DNA from: JTS-RE37 sp963756115
Lineage (GTDB): Bacteria > Bacteroidota > Bacteroidia > Flavobacteriales > Flavobacteriaceae
DNA: 64,000 nucleotides
NCBI GenBank assembly: GCA_963756115.1
Contig: CAVWMN010000010.1
Location: 1,488,001 to 1,552,000, forward strand
Direction of reading: 5' to 3'
This document shows, one piece after another, positions 1 through 9,776 of the stretch. The translations under genes and the position numbers were made by a program. The notes under the pieces are model-generated. The model did not search any database. It was not told where the DNA came from and saw nothing but the letters and a program-made list of their open reading frames with translations. Numbering within the stretch: the first letter of the stretch is position 1; each line of letters starts with the position of its first letter.

Positions 1-1
1 T

Positions 2-1522
2 TATCCGATTAGCACAACCGATAAAAAGGTACAGCAATTCTTTGACCAGGGCCTCCGGCTCACCTTTGCATTTAACCACGCGGAGGCGCACCGCTCCTTT
101 ATGGAAGCATCCCGCTTAGACCCTAATTCCGCCATGGCCTATTGGGGACAGGCATTTGCCCTGGGACCCAATATTAATGACCCTTTGCCGGATGATGAAC
201 GCAAGATAACCTGTTACAAGGTGTTGCAGAAAGCACAAAAGGCAGCGCCGAATGCCAGTCCACGGGAACAGGCGCTGATAGTGGCCCTGGCTGCAAGGTA
301 CAGCGAGGATCCCGCAACAGATCTGGGCCAGTTGAATAAGGCTTTTATGGAAGCCATGGCTTCCGTGGCAGCCCAATATCCCGATGACGCAACCATACAA
401 ACACTGTACGCAGATGCTGTCATGAATACGATGCCCTGGAATTACTGGGATGCCGAGGGTAATCCCATGCCCAATACACTCAAAGGCAAAGAAGCAATCG
501 AAAAAGCCATAAGCCTGGATCCGGACCATCCCGGAGCACATCATTTATATATCCATATGGTGGAACTGCCCCAACCAGACCTGGCCGTTCCAAGTGCTGA
601 AAAGCTGGGCTCCCTTATGCCTGCGGCAGGTCACATCGTGCACATGCCTTCGCATATATTTATAAGGGTAGGACGCTACCTCGATGCCGTTAAGGCCAAT
701 GAGGATGCCATCCTGGCCGATGAGGATTATATCTCGCAATGTTATTCCCAGGGGATGTACCCGCTGGGGTATTACCCTCATAACCTGCATTTCCTGTGGT
801 CTGCATCAAGCCTGTTGGGAAATAGTAGCAAGGCAATTGAGGCAGCCAAGAAAACGGCTGAAAAAGTCCCGATTGGGGAATTGATCAGTTTACCATTTCT
901 GCAGGACTTTGCTTCCACCCCGCTCCTGGCCTATACCCGGTTCGGCAAATGGAATCAGATCCTTACCATCCCCTATCCCGGAGATGATTACAAACACCTC
1001 AAACTTATCTGGCATTATGCACGCGGGATCGCATTTTTACGAAAGAACAACATTGGAGAGGCACGGGAGGAACTGGAGGCCCTGGAAGCAATGAAAAATG
1101 ATCCCGAATTGGAAAACGTGATCGCCAACTACACCAATCCCAGTTCTAAAATTGTCCTGGTTGCACACAAGGTACTGGCAGGGGAACTGGCTGCAGCAGA
1201 AGGCGACCTCCCGGCTGCCATCGGGCACCTTCAGGAGGCCGTGATCCTCGAAGAGGCGTTGACTTATAGTGAGCCCGCACCGTGGCATATCCCGGTGAGG
1301 CAAACCCTGGGGGCTGTGCTAATGAAAGCCGGAGATTATGCCGGGGCTGAAAAAATATATCTGGAGGACCTCAAAGACCTTCGGCAAAATGGCTGGTCAC
1401 TCATGGGATTATATCAAAGTTTGCTGGCACAGGGAAAAACATCTGAAGCAAATAAGATCAAACAGGAATTCGACAAGGCATGGGCGGATGCAGACCTGGA
1501 AATAACCACCTCCATACTCTGA
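2..1522 (+). CDS. TPR-repeat protein, 5' end outside window
   Basis: The reading frame is open from the first bases of the window, so the gene starts upstream. About 506 residues are visible, and the first internal Met (base 101) is not the true start. The protein is made of degenerate tetratricopeptide helical pairs: an N-terminal unit with FDQGLRLTFAFNHAEA, then repeats rich in A-x-A-x-x-L-D-P, and C-terminal units with GDLPAAIGHLQEAV and GDYAGAEKIYLEDL. Such soluble TPR arrays usually mediate protein contacts; Bacteroidota paralogues are often exported, but the signal peptide cannot be seen here. The gene ends 41 nt before the SCO1-like gene on the same strand. No partner or substrate can be deduced. 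Confidence 0.85.
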   Translation, partial: YPISTTDKKVQQFFDQGLRLTFAFNHAEAHRSFMEASRLDPNSAMAYWGQAFALGPNINDPLPDDERKITCYKVLQKAQKAAPNASPREQALIVALAARYSEDPATDLGQLNKAFMEAMASVAAQYPDDATIQTLYADAVMNTMPWNYWDAEGNPMPNTLKGKEAIEKAISLDPDHPGAHHLYIHMVELPQPDLAVPSAEKLGSLMPAAGHIVHMPSHIFIRVGRYLDAVKANEDAILADEDYISQCYSQGMYPLGYYPHNLHFLWSASSLLGNSSKAIEAAKKTAEKVPIGELISLPFLQDFASTPLLAYTRFGKWNQILTIPYPGDDYKHLKLIWHYARGIAFLRKNNIGEAREELEALEAMKNDPELENVIANYTNPSSKIVLVAHKVLAGELAAAEGDLPAAIGHLQEAVILEEALTYSEPAPWHIPVRQTLGAVLMKAGDYAGAEKIYLEDLKDLRQNGWSLMGLYQSLLAQGKTSEANKIKQEFDKAWADADLEITTSIL

Positions 1523-1563
1523 CCCCCGCCCGCTGTTGGTAATTAAAGCAAGCCATTCCATCT

Positions 1564-2214
1564 ATGAAAAAATCAATTACCTGGCTTGCCACCGGTACAT
1601 TGTTGCTGACCCTGACAGCACTGATCCTAACCCGTGGCTACAGGAAAGAAAATACTTTACCCGTCTATAGTCCGGCTGACCTAAATCCGGAACTGGTGGA
1701 TATTGGCCTCCGGGATATCGGGAAAGGCCATAAAGTTTCCGATTTCTCGCTGTTCAACCAGGATGGGGATACGATAACTCAGGTCGATTATATGGGGAAG
1801 ATCTATGTGGTCGATTTCTTTTTTACACGATGCCCCAGCATCTGTCCCCTGATGGGCCGTAGTATGCTGAAACTCCAGGAGCATTTTAAAAAGGACGAGC
1901 AGGTGCGGTTGTTATCCATTTCCGTCACACCCGAATATGACAGCGTACCCGTTTTGAGGGATTACGCCCTGAAAAATGGGGCGCAAGCCCCCAAATGGAA
2001 CATCACCACAGGGGACAAAAAACACATCTATGGCTTAGCCCGGAAAAGTTATTTTGCGGTAACGGATCAGGGCGATGGCGGCTTGCAGGATTTTATCCAT
2101 ACACCCAATTTTGTCCTGGTAGACACCGAAAAACAGATACGCGGTATTTATGATGGTACGGATGACCAGGAAATAAAACGGCTCATTCGTGATATAAATA
2201 TTTTAGAACAATAA
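1564..2214 (+). CDS. SCO1/SenC family copper chaperone or thiol protein
   Basis: This 216-residue protein has an N-terminal hydrophobic anchor (about residues 5-23) and a thioredoxin-like domain. The copper/redox motif is CPSIC (C90 and C94), preceded by FFFTR, and the distal His is H179 in FIHTPNFVLVD. That is the complete Cys-x-x-x-Cys plus His set of SCO proteins. The family delivers copper to, or reduces, the CuA site of cytochrome c oxidase on the outer face of the inner membrane. No oxidase genes lie in the window, so the partner is inferred from the family only. Length and motif spacing are normal. Confidence 0.9.
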   Translation: MKKSITWLATGTLLLTLTALILTRGYRKENTLPVYSPADLNPELVDIGLRDIGKGHKVSDFSLFNQDGDTITQVDYMGKIYVVDFFFTRCPSICPLMGRSMLKLQEHFKKDEQVRLLSISVTPEYDSVPVLRDYALKNGAQAPKWNITTGDKKHIYGLARKSYFAVTDQGDGGLQDFIHTPNFVLVDTEKQIRGIYDGTDDQEIKRLIRDINILEQ

Positions 2215-2278
2215 GGATATTCCGTTAACTTGCAATCAGCAGGTGATACCGGCTTACTACAATTTTATTTTATCTGCC

Positions 2279-3334
2279 ATGAGATACACAACACATTCCG
2301 TATACTGCCTGCTGATCCTGGCCTTCCTCCCCGGATGTAAGGAAGACAAACAAACAGTCCCCTCCCAGGCCGAAGCAAAACAAGCTATAGCGTATGACCC
2401 ACTTCCGGGTGGTAGTATCGAATCAAATGACGGAAAATTAGCGGCCATTATCCCCGACGGTGCTACAATTGAGGTGCTTGCGGAAGGCCATGACTGGACA
2501 GAAGGCCCCTTATGGGTGCCGGACCACAATATGCTCCTGTATACGGATATTCCCAGGAACGCTGTATATGCCTGGAAAGAAGGGGAAGCTTCCGAATTGT
2601 ACCTGAAACCTTCCGGGTTCCTGGGATCTAATTTTACCGGGGAGGAACCGGGGGCTAACGGACTGATCTTAACATCAAAAGGTGAACTCGTATTGTGCCA
2701 GCACGGGGAACGGCAGGTTGCATTAATGCAAAGTCCGGTAGCTGATCCCAAACCTGAATACCTTCCACTGGCAGCGGCATATAAGGGGAAACGATTTAAC
2801 AGCCCCAATGATGCCGTTTTTAAGAGCAACGGGGACCTCTATTTCACGGACCCGCCCTATGGGCTGCCGAAACGAATGGAGGATCCTGGGAAAGAATTAA
2901 CTTTTCAGGGCGTGTACAAAGTGGATGCGAACGGTATGGTCACCTTATTGACATCGGAATTTTCCCGGCCCAATGGCATTGCTTTTTCCCCGGATGAATC
3001 AAAACTCTATATTGCCAATTCGGATCCGGAAAAAGCGATCTGGAAGGTGTTTGAAATAACGGGAGAAGGCAACCTGCAAAATGGAAGGGAATTTTTTGAT
3101 GCAACAGGACTGGTTGCCACCGAAAAGGGGCTGCCCGACGGGATGAAGGTATCCAAACAGGGTACCGTATTTGCTACAGGGCCCGGCGGGGTCTTTGTAT
3201 TTGATGCCTCGGGCGAATTGCTGGGGAAGATTAAAACAGGCCAGGCAACCTCCAATTGCGCACTAAATCCGGATGAATCCTTTTTATTCATTACGGCAGA
3301 CAGCTATTTGCTAAGGGTAGCATTGCAGAACTAA
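2279..3334 (+). CDS. SMP-30/gluconolactonase-like lipoprotein
   Basis: A GTG at 2243 could open the frame, but ATG 2279 starts exactly at a lipoprotein signal: a hydrophobic stretch ending LPGC (C20) followed by charged residues. The mature part is a six-bladed beta-propeller of the SMP-30/gluconolactonase/LRE type, with NDAVFKSNGDLYFTDPPYGLP-like and PNGIAFSPDESKLYIANS-like blades that carry the usual Asn/Asp metal ligands. Family members hydrolyse sugar lactones or other small esters using one divalent metal. The real substrate is unknown. The product should sit in the outer or inner membrane leaflet facing the periplasm. Spacing to the SCO gene is about 64 nt, so co-transcription is possible. 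Confidence 0.85.
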   Translation: MRYTTHSVYCLLILAFLPGCKEDKQTVPSQAEAKQAIAYDPLPGGSIESNDGKLAAIIPDGATIEVLAEGHDWTEGPLWVPDHNMLLYTDIPRNAVYAWKEGEASELYLKPSGFLGSNFTGEEPGANGLILTSKGELVLCQHGERQVALMQSPVADPKPEYLPLAAAYKGKRFNSPNDAVFKSNGDLYFTDPPYGLPKRMEDPGKELTFQGVYKVDANGMVTLLTSEFSRPNGIAFSPDESKLYIANSDPEKAIWKVFEITGEGNLQNGREFFDATGLVATEKGLPDGMKVSKQGTVFATGPGGVFVFDASGELLGKIKTGQATSNCALNPDESFLFITADSYLLRVALQN

Positions 3335-3496
3335 ATTACTGCACACGTCAAAATTATGTAAAGTCCCCTGCCAAATACGTTGTTTCCTCCCTGGGGTGTA
3401 CCTGCTACAACCTGTCCCCTCATACTGACACTCCGGTAAGGATTTTAGTAAATGCTTTCTGGTTCTCCCTACCTTACTGACCTAATCGATGGTAGC

Positions 3497-4129
3497 ATGA
3501 AATTACTAATTATAGGCGGTACGGGAAAAACAGGCCGGGAACTGATCCGTCAGGGACTGGAAAAGGGGCATAGGATCACCGCCCTTGTCCGCAACCCCGC
3601 AGCATTACAGATAGCGTCCCCTAATCTATCGGTAATTCAGGGAGATGTCCTTGTTGCTGACCAATTGACCAGGGCTGTTCAGGGGCAGGATGCCGTCCTG
3701 TCCGCATTGGGGCACAAGCGCTTTTTCCTGCCATCTTCACGCTTGTCAGCAGGAACCCGGAACATTCTTGACGCCATGGAGCAGCACGGTGTAAAAAGGC
3801 TGATCTGTATCACATCGATGGGGATCCGGGACAACCGATTCAGGTTAGGCCTTTACTATACCCTGTTTGTAATCCCCGTAATTGTTGGTTTTTACTTTAT
3901 GGATAAGGCCAGACAGGAAAAATTAATTGAGGATAGCCGGCTGGACTGGACTATTGTAAGGCCAGGGCAACTGACCATCGGAAAAAAGCGGGAGAATATC
4001 AAACACGGAGCGAACCTGGGGCATTATATTTTCACTCATATGATATCACGGGCCAGTGTAGCCGGCTTTATGCTGGGTCTGTTGGAGGATACCCGTTACC
4101 GGAACCGGGCTGTTTCGGTCACCAATTGA
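3497..4129 (+). CDS. NAD(P)-binding atypical SDR (NmrA/BVR-B-like)
   Basis: The frame opens at 3452, but ATG 3497 begins at the first beta-strand of the Rossmann fold (MKLLIIGGTGKTGRELI). The glycine motif GGTGKTG is that of atypical or NmrA-like SDRs, so 3497 is preferred. The 210-residue product contains LVRNP (NADP-type basic residue after beta-2), a central DAVLSALG stretch, and ITSMGIRDNRF near the active-site region. This family includes NADPH-dependent reductases and redox-sensing proteins without catalysis. The substrate is unknown. It converges with the minus-strand SDR gene ending at 4150. Confidence 0.8.
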   Translation: MKLLIIGGTGKTGRELIRQGLEKGHRITALVRNPAALQIASPNLSVIQGDVLVADQLTRAVQGQDAVLSALGHKRFFLPSSRLSAGTRNILDAMEQHGVKRLICITSMGIRDNRFRLGLYYTLFVIPVIVGFYFMDKARQEKLIEDSRLDWTIVRPGQLTIGKKRENIKHGANLGHYIFTHMISRASVAGFMLGLLEDTRYRNRAVSVTN

Positions 4130-4149
4130 TCATACCTCGTTTTTCAGAT

Positions 4150-5025
4150 TCATTCCGGCTTATTGACGGGAATTATGGAGGGGGACGGTGCGGATTGCCC
4201 TCCTATAAGGGTATATTGTTTTTTGATCTTATTACGGTTGGCCAAAATGATATAATGAGCAAGTTGTGGCATGTAGCGGGTGGTGAAATCCGCAAACAGC
4301 CCCAGGCCGGAAAGTGTTATTTTCGGCTTCCGTTTTAGGATCATCCTGCGAATGCTTTTAGCCACTGCCTCCGGTGGGGCCAGTTTTACGTTGGTTCGAA
4401 GCGGCAGGTATATCAAAGACCCGTCAACGTCCAGGATTGTTTTCCCGGGGTCGTTTTTTGTAAACCCTACAAATGCGATCCCTACATGGATCCCATAATC
4501 ATAAAGTTCTATCCTTAAAGCTTCTGCAAGGGCGGCCTGTGCAATTTTTGAAGCACTATATGCAGAGTTGAATGGCATTCCCCTGAAGCCACCGGCACTG
4601 TTGATGAAAATGAGGTGCCCCCTGGATTCCTTCAGGTATATAATTGCATATTTACTGAGATGGGCAGCACCGTTGAAATTGGTTTCCATCAAAATTTTGA
4701 AATTGATATGGGCCATCCTCTCAACTGAACCCCTGCTGCTCATCGCGGCATTATTGATAAGGATATCGAGCTGGCCATAATTCCGGATGGTTTGTGATAT
4801 CAATTGCCGGCACTGATCGGGAAAACGTATATCCGCCATAATTGCTAATACCGTGTATCCTTTCTCTAAAAATTCCTTTTCCGTCGCTGCCAGTCGTTCC
4901 GCGTCCCTGCCATTTAAAACTACCTTCACACCTTGTGCTGCCAGGTCTGATGCAATGGCCTTACCGATACCCATACTGGAACCACTGACCAACGCAACCT
5001 TATTTTTCAACTGATGGTTCTGCAT
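4150..5025 (-). CDS. Short-chain dehydrogenase/reductase
   Basis: This is a classical SDR of 291 residues. The cofactor motif GSSMGIG is at residues 15-21, NNAA is near 91-94, and the catalytic Ser143, Tyr156 and Lys160 sit in the YSASK context. An Arg in NGR after beta-2 favours NADP(H). The last 40 residues carry basic patches and a hydrophobic segment, and could bind the membrane as in some lipid or steroid SDRs; this is inference. The gene lies 12 nt downstream of the MDR gene on the same strand and is probably in one operon with it. The substrate is unknown. Confidence 0.88.
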   Translation of the reverse strand: MQNHQLKNKVALVSGSSMGIGKAIASDLAAQGVKVVLNGRDAERLAATEKEFLEKGYTVLAIMADIRFPDQCRQLISQTIRNYGQLDILINNAAMSSRGSVERMAHINFKILMETNFNGAAHLSKYAIIYLKESRGHLIFINSAGGFRGMPFNSAYSASKIAQAALAEALRIELYDYGIHVGIAFVGFTKNDPGKTILDVDGSLIYLPLRTNVKLAPPEAVAKSIRRMILKRKPKITLSGLGLFADFTTRYMPQLAHYIILANRNKIKKQYTLIGGQSAPSPSIIPVNKPE

Positions 5026-5037
5026 AGCGTGTTCCTT

Positions 5038-6060
5038 TTATTCCCAGCTTACGACTATTTTGCCCATGGATTTTCCTGATTCCAGGAATTCATGTGCTTC
5101 AGCCAGCTTATCAATAGGATATTCACCCCCGACATACGGGTTGATCTCTCCCTTTTCCCATAATGCAATAACGCCCTTCATGGTCCTTCCGATTTTTTGC
5201 GGATTTTCCTCCGCAATCCTAAGCATATTGATACCCAGGATTCCCCGTGACCGGCTCAAAAACTGGAGCGGGTGGTATATTCCAAACTGGAAAAGTACCC
5301 TCAGTTTGCCAAAGATGTTGGTTGTATTGTTCATGGAAGAAACACCAAAGGTGCAGATCCTCCCACCGGCTCCCAGCAGTTGATAGCCTTTTTTCACGGA
5401 CTTTCCCCCTACCGGGTCGAACACGACATCCATCCCTTTACTGCCTAAAACCTCTTTGACCTGGACGGCAAAGTCTTTCTCCCGGTAATTTATTGGGTAA
5501 TGAACACCATTGCCACGCAGGTAAGCTACTTTTTCCGGCGAACTGCAGGTACCGAAAACGATGCACTTTTTACGCAATGCCATTTGTACCAACCCGGTAC
5601 CTACCCCCCCGGCTGCCGCATGTATCAGTACATGGTCGTTTTCCTGTAAATTTGCCATTTCAAAGGCCAGGAAATAGGCGGTACTATATTGGGTAGCCAG
5701 GGCGACTGCTATTCCTGCAGGCGTATCTTCAGGCACCTTGTTTACTACCTCACACTGGGCAAGCACATATTCTGCATAACCCCCAAATCTGGTAAGGGCT
5801 GCGACCCGGTCGCCAGCGGTTACCCCGGTTACCTCCATTCCGCATTGTTCCACATATCCCACCACGTCATAACCAAGGACACAGGGTATGGGCGGCGCGC
5901 CTTTGTAGAGTCCCAATCTTGCCATTACATCCGCAAAATTGAGTCCAAAGGCCGATACTTTTATCAATACCTGCCCGGGTCCCGGAGACGGTTTTTTCAT
6001 ATCCCGGGTCTCAAAGGCAGAACCTGATGCCCCATATTTTACCAAAAATGCGGCTTTCAT
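5038..6060 (-). CDS. Zinc-independent MDR alcohol dehydrogenase/quinone oxidoreductase
   Basis: The 340-residue protein belongs to the medium-chain dehydrogenase/reductase superfamily, closest by pattern to quinone oxidoreductase or VAT1-like proteins. A GroES-like N-terminal domain (FGLNFADVMARLGLYKGAPP) is followed by a Rossmann domain with AAAGGVGTGLVQMA. The cysteine cluster of the structural zinc site is absent. It probably reduces enones or quinones with NADPH. It is the first gene of a two-gene minus-strand unit with the SDR at 4150-5025, hinting at a shared pathway for carbonyl compounds; the pathway itself is not identifiable. Confidence 0.88.
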   Translation of the reverse strand: MKAAFLVKYGASGSAFETRDMKKPSPGPGQVLIKVSAFGLNFADVMARLGLYKGAPPIPCVLGYDVVGYVEQCGMEVTGVTAGDRVAALTRFGGYAEYVLAQCEVVNKVPEDTPAGIAVALATQYSTAYFLAFEMANLQENDHVLIHAAAGGVGTGLVQMALRKKCIVFGTCSSPEKVAYLRGNGVHYPINYREKDFAVQVKEVLGSKGMDVVFDPVGGKSVKKGYQLLGAGGRICTFGVSSMNNTTNIFGKLRVLFQFGIYHPLQFLSRSRGILGINMLRIAEENPQKIGRTMKGVIALWEKGEINPYVGGEYPIDKLAEAHEFLESGKSMGKIVVSWE

Positions 6061-6165
6061 AACTATTCTGAATTTAATCCTTCCTGTAAGTTAGGTATAA
6101 AAAGACAGTGCCTGCCAAAAGTTGATACAAATGAACTTCCCAGCTAATGGTTCAGTAAATTTCAG

Positions 6166-6173
6166 TACTTTAG
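6166..6173 (+). promoter_or_regulatory. Candidate Bacteroidota -7 element
   Basis: TACTTTAG lies 58 nt before the DUF5009 gene and resembles the Bacteroidota TAnnTTTG -7 box. A clear -33 TTG at the right spacing was not found, so support is weak. Confidence 0.3.
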
Positions 6174-6230
6174 AATTGTAATAAATGAACATATGGAATT
6201 GGGTAAAATCAGGATGCAATCCCCAACACG

Positions 6231-7343
6231 ATGATTCAGTTCACCAGCACCCAGCGATTGTATTCCTTGGATGCATTGAGGGGATTCGACATGTTCTGGA
6301 TCATTGGAGCGGAGGAAATTTTTCACCTGCTTGCAGAGATAACAGGATCCCCGTTCTGGGAAGCTCTATCACATCAATTTATTCACCCCAGGTGGCATGG
6401 CTTCGCTTTTTATGATATTATATTCCCCCTTTTTCTTTTTCTGGCAGGTGTTGCAACCCCATATGCAATTGGAAGGCAGCTTGAAAAGGGGAAAAGCAAA
6501 CAGGAGTTGCTCCTCCGGGTCATCAAGCGCGGGCTGATCCTTGTTCTGCTGGGTATCGTTTATAACAACGGGTTGGAAATAAGGCCATGGGAAGATATCC
6601 GATTTGGCAGCGTTCTGGGCAGGATAGGGCTTGCTTACATGTTTGCCAACATCATATATCTCTATACCAAACAGCGGGGACAATATATCTGGATTGCAGC
6701 ATTGTTGCTGGGTTACTGGATGCTCCTTGCACTGAATTCGGCTCCCGGATATCCAATGGGCGACCTGAGTATGGAAGGCAACTTTGCATCCTATCTGGAC
6801 AGGCTTTTGATGCCGGGTAAGCTATACCTGGGTATCCATGACCCTGAGGGGTTGGTCTCCACCATCCCGGCCATCGCCACTGCACTTTTGGGGATCTATA
6901 CCGGTAACCTCATAAAAAATACGGCGATGGAAAACCGTACCAAAGTGGCAATCCGGATCGCAGTAACCGGTATTATCCTGATCCTCCTGGCCCAGCTTTG
7001 GAATCTGGTGTTCCCCATAAACAAAAACCTTTGGTCCAGTTCCTTTACCTTACAGGCGGGCGGCATCAGCATGTTGCTGATGTCACTTTTCTATTATATT
7101 ATCGATATCCTGGGACATCAAAAATGGGCATTTTTCTTTAAAGTCATCGGCATGAATTCCATATTGATCTATATGTCCCCGGTATTTATCAGCTGGGCCT
7201 TTACAACAGAGGCATTGTTTGGATGGCTTGCCCATCTTGTGGGAGCCCCCTATAATTCCGTGGTACTGGTTATTTGCAGCCTGGCGGTACAATGGGCCTT
7301 TTTATATGTTTTATACCGGCAAAAGTTATTCCTGAGGGTATAG
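6231..7343 (+). CDS. DUF5009/heparan-glucosaminide acetyltransferase-like membrane protein
   Basis: This is a polytopic membrane protein of 370 residues with about ten hydrophobic helices. It opens with the family hallmark SLDALRGFDMFWIIGAEE and continues with HPRWHGFAFYDIIFPLFLF. These motifs mark the DUF5009/COG4299 group, relatives of human HGSNAT and NagX that transfer acetyl groups to amino sugars across a membrane. In Bacteroidota the genes are often near carbohydrate-use loci. Here the gene stands alone between two minus-strand units, so no substrate can be assigned. The acceptor-side histidine in HPRWHGF is retained. Confidence 0.85.
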   Translation: MIQFTSTQRLYSLDALRGFDMFWIIGAEEIFHLLAEITGSPFWEALSHQFIHPRWHGFAFYDIIFPLFLFLAGVATPYAIGRQLEKGKSKQELLLRVIKRGLILVLLGIVYNNGLEIRPWEDIRFGSVLGRIGLAYMFANIIYLYTKQRGQYIWIAALLLGYWMLLALNSAPGYPMGDLSMEGNFASYLDRLLMPGKLYLGIHDPEGLVSTIPAIATALLGIYTGNLIKNTAMENRTKVAIRIAVTGIILILLAQLWNLVFPINKNLWSSSFTLQAGGISMLLMSLFYYIIDILGHQKWAFFFKVIGMNSILIYMSPVFISWAFTTEALFGWLAHLVGAPYNSVVLVICSLAVQWAFLYVLYRQKLFLRV

Positions 7344-7414
7344 TTGCTACCCAACTCCTGTTGGTTTTCTCGCCACGATGCAGGTTCCTATTCATAAACG
7401 GTGGTGACGGCCGG

Positions 7415-8362
7415 TTAAAAATTAAAACCAGGAACCTCAGCCCTGGCAGTTTCAAATTCAGCTATCAAATCCGTGATAATCCGGGATGCCGGCTTTATAT
7501 CGTGAATAAGGGCGGAAACCTGCCCTATCTCCAGTTCACCCTCTTCCAGATCCCCTTCAAACATGCCCTTTTTAGCCCGTGCCCGGCCCAATAGATTTTT
7601 GAGGTCTTCCAGGGATGCGCACTGGCTGTACGCCTCCAATATGTCCTGGTAGAATTTGTTTTTGATAAGTCGCACCGGTGCCAGTTCTTTCAGGGTTAAC
7701 TGGGTATCCCCTTCTCCTGCAGCGACTACTTTCTCTTTAAAAAGCTGATGGGAGGATGCCTCATGGCTTGCAACAAATCGGCTTCCAACCTGTACGCCAT
7801 CAGCGCCGAGTACCATTGCGGCCAACATACCCCTGCCAGTAGCGATCCCTCCTGCCGCTATCAGCGGGATCTTAATTTTTTCCCTCACCGCCGGGATCAG
7901 GGTAAGCGTGGTAGTCTCTTCCCTTCCGTTATGGCCTCCTGCCTCAAAGCCTTCTGCGACAACGGCATCAACACCCGCTTCCTGAGCCTTAAGCGCAAAT
8001 TTTACGCTGCTTACCACATGGACCACTGTGATATTGTGTTCTTTGAGGTAGCTGGTCCAGGTATTCGGGTTGCCGGCAGAGGTAAAGACGATCCTGACCC
8101 CCATCCCGGTAATGATCTCCATCAACTTATCCGTATCAGGATACATCAGCGGTACATTGACGCCAAATGGTTTCTGTGTTGCCTGCTGGCATTTTTGAAT
8201 ATGTTCCCGGAGTACCGCGGGATACATACTCCCGGAACCTATCAATCCAAGCCCGCCGGCATTTGCGACCGCTGACGCAAGCCGCCAGCCGCTGGCCCAG
8301 ACCATCCCGGCCTGAACGATTGGATATTGGGTATGAAAGAGGGAAGTTATCCTGTTTTGCAT
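7415..8362 (-). CDS. Nitronate monooxygenase (2-nitropropane dioxygenase family)
   Basis: The 315-residue TIM-barrel flavoprotein has all the family marks: an N-terminal YPIVQAGM, a central EGFEAGGHNG motif with the His often used in catalysis, PLIAAGGIATG, and VLGADGVQVGSRF for FMN phosphate binding. Family members oxidise alkyl nitronates or propionate-3-nitronate with FMN and oxygen. The product should be cytosolic. It is the last gene of a minus-strand series after mnmA, separated from it by about 200 nt, so it may have its own promoter. Confidence 0.9.
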   Translation of the reverse strand: MQNRITSLFHTQYPIVQAGMVWASGWRLASAVANAGGLGLIGSGSMYPAVLREHIQKCQQATQKPFGVNVPLMYPDTDKLMEIITGMGVRIVFTSAGNPNTWTSYLKEHNITVVHVVSSVKFALKAQEAGVDAVVAEGFEAGGHNGREETTTLTLIPAVREKIKIPLIAAGGIATGRGMLAAMVLGADGVQVGSRFVASHEASSHQLFKEKVVAAGEGDTQLTLKELAPVRLIKNKFYQDILEAYSQCASLEDLKNLLGRARAKKGMFEGDLEEGELEIGQVSALIHDIKPASRIITDLIAEFETARAEVPGFNF

Positions 8363-8561
8363 AAAACATACTGTTCAAGTGCCTAAACTTACAGGAAATT
8401 CCGGAATCTGCCCCTTTACCAGGCCGAAGTTTATAGGGCTGGCAATGTGGATTCGGGCAAGGGGGGGGTGGAAATGTATAAGGAAAGATTCCCATTACCT
8501 GATGGGGTTTGAAATTTCCGGGAGGCTTTACAGGGTCGGTCCTGGCCCTGCAATTTGCCCA

Positions 8562-9752
8562 TTAGGATATAACACCGGATCCCAGGAGCTCGTCGTCCTG
8601 GTACCAAGCAACAAACTGTCCTTCCGTGATGGCTGATTGAACATTTTCAAAATCTACATACAGCCCGCCTTCGATCTTGTACAGCGTAGCCTCCTGCAGG
8701 GGTTGGCGATAGCGGATGCGTGCCATGACCTGCATCTCCTCATCTGCTTCCAAAGCAAGGTCAGGCCGTACCCAATGCAATTCCGTGTCGGTTACAAATA
8801 AAGTCCGCCGGAATAATCCGGGATGTTGTTTACCCTGCCCTGTGTAGATAATATTATCGGTAACATCGGTTTCGATAACAAAAAGAGGTTCCTTGTTCCC
8901 ACCAACATCCAGTCCTTTTCGTTGTCCGATAGTAAAATAATGTGCACCCTGGTGTTCCCCAACTATTTTCCCATCCGTGACTACATAGGCTGGTTTGGAT
9001 GCAAAATAAGCAAGTTCTTCAGCTTTATCCCTGAATTCCGGTACCGGGTTCTGGTACAGTTTATTCGTGGAAGGAACCTCCACAATGATGCCTTTTTTTG
9101 GTTTTAGCTTTTGTTGCAGGAAGTCGGGCAGGCGTACTTTCCCAATGAAACAAAGTCCTTGGGAATCTTTTTTATCTGCCGTTACCAAATTGTGTTCGGC
9201 GGCAATGCGCCGTACTTCCGGTTTGGTCAGTTCCCCAATGGGAAAGAGGGATTTTGATAATTGCTCTTGTGATAACTGGCATAAAAAATAAGATTGGTCC
9301 TTATTGCCATCCTTGCCTGCCAGAAGCCGGTAGGTTTTGGTGCCATCGGGTTGCAAAAGGTGTTCTTTGCGGCAATAGTGCCCGGTCGCCACAAAATCAG
9401 CTCCCAGCTGCAATGCTATTTTCAAAAAGACATCAAACTTGATCTCCCGATTGCAAAGTACATCCGGGTTGGGGGTTCGTCCTCTTTCATACTCCCTGAA
9501 CATGTAATCCACGATACGTTCCTTGTATTCCGTACTCAGGTCCACTGTTTGAAAGGGGATACCCAATTTTTCAGCAACGATCAGGGCATCATTGCTGTCT
9601 TCCAGCCATGGGCATTCCTTTGAAATGGTCACAGAATCATCATGCCAGTTCTTCATAAAAAGGCCTATTACCTCATATCCCTGTTCTACCAACAGTTTAG
9701 CCGCAACACTGGAATCGACCCCACCTGAGAGTCCGACAACTACTTTTTGCAT
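8562..9752 (-). CDS. mnmA: tRNA-specific 2-thiouridylase MnmA
   Basis: MnmA (396 residues) adds the 2-thio group to uridine 34 of Glu, Gln and Lys tRNAs, using ATP and persulfide sulfur. The PP-loop is at the N-terminus (GLSGGVDSSVAA, residues 7-18). The two catalytic cysteines are C100 in NPDVLCNREIKFD and C201 in GLCFIGKVR. GHYCR and KDQSYFLCQL are also family-typical, and the C-terminal beta-barrel is complete (ending near GSGVIS). Length is normal to slightly long. It lies downstream of yidC on the same strand but beyond a hairpin. A TATTTTTG box (minus strand, bases 9769-9776) just before the start may be its own -7 element. Confidence 0.97.
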   Translation of the reverse strand: MQKVVVGLSGGVDSSVAAKLLVEQGYEVIGLFMKNWHDDSVTISKECPWLEDSNDALIVAEKLGIPFQTVDLSTEYKERIVDYMFREYERGRTPNPDVLCNREIKFDVFLKIALQLGADFVATGHYCRKEHLLQPDGTKTYRLLAGKDGNKDQSYFLCQLSQEQLSKSLFPIGELTKPEVRRIAAEHNLVTADKKDSQGLCFIGKVRLPDFLQQKLKPKKGIIVEVPSTNKLYQNPVPEFRDKAEELAYFASKPAYVVTDGKIVGEHQGAHYFTIGQRKGLDVGGNKEPLFVIETDVTDNIIYTGQGKQHPGLFRRTLFVTDTELHWVRPDLALEADEEMQVMARIRYRQPLQEATLYKIEGGLYVDFENVQSAITEGQFVAWYQDDELLGSGVIS

Positions 9753-9768
9753 CCTTTAAATTAATTTG

Positions 9769-9776
9769 CAAAAATA
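9769..9776 (-). promoter_or_regulatory. Candidate -7 element for mnmA
   Basis: On the minus strand this reads TATTTTTG, a full match to TAnnTTTG, 17-24 nt before the mnmA ATG. No convincing -33 TTG at 19-21 nt was seen. Confidence 0.35.
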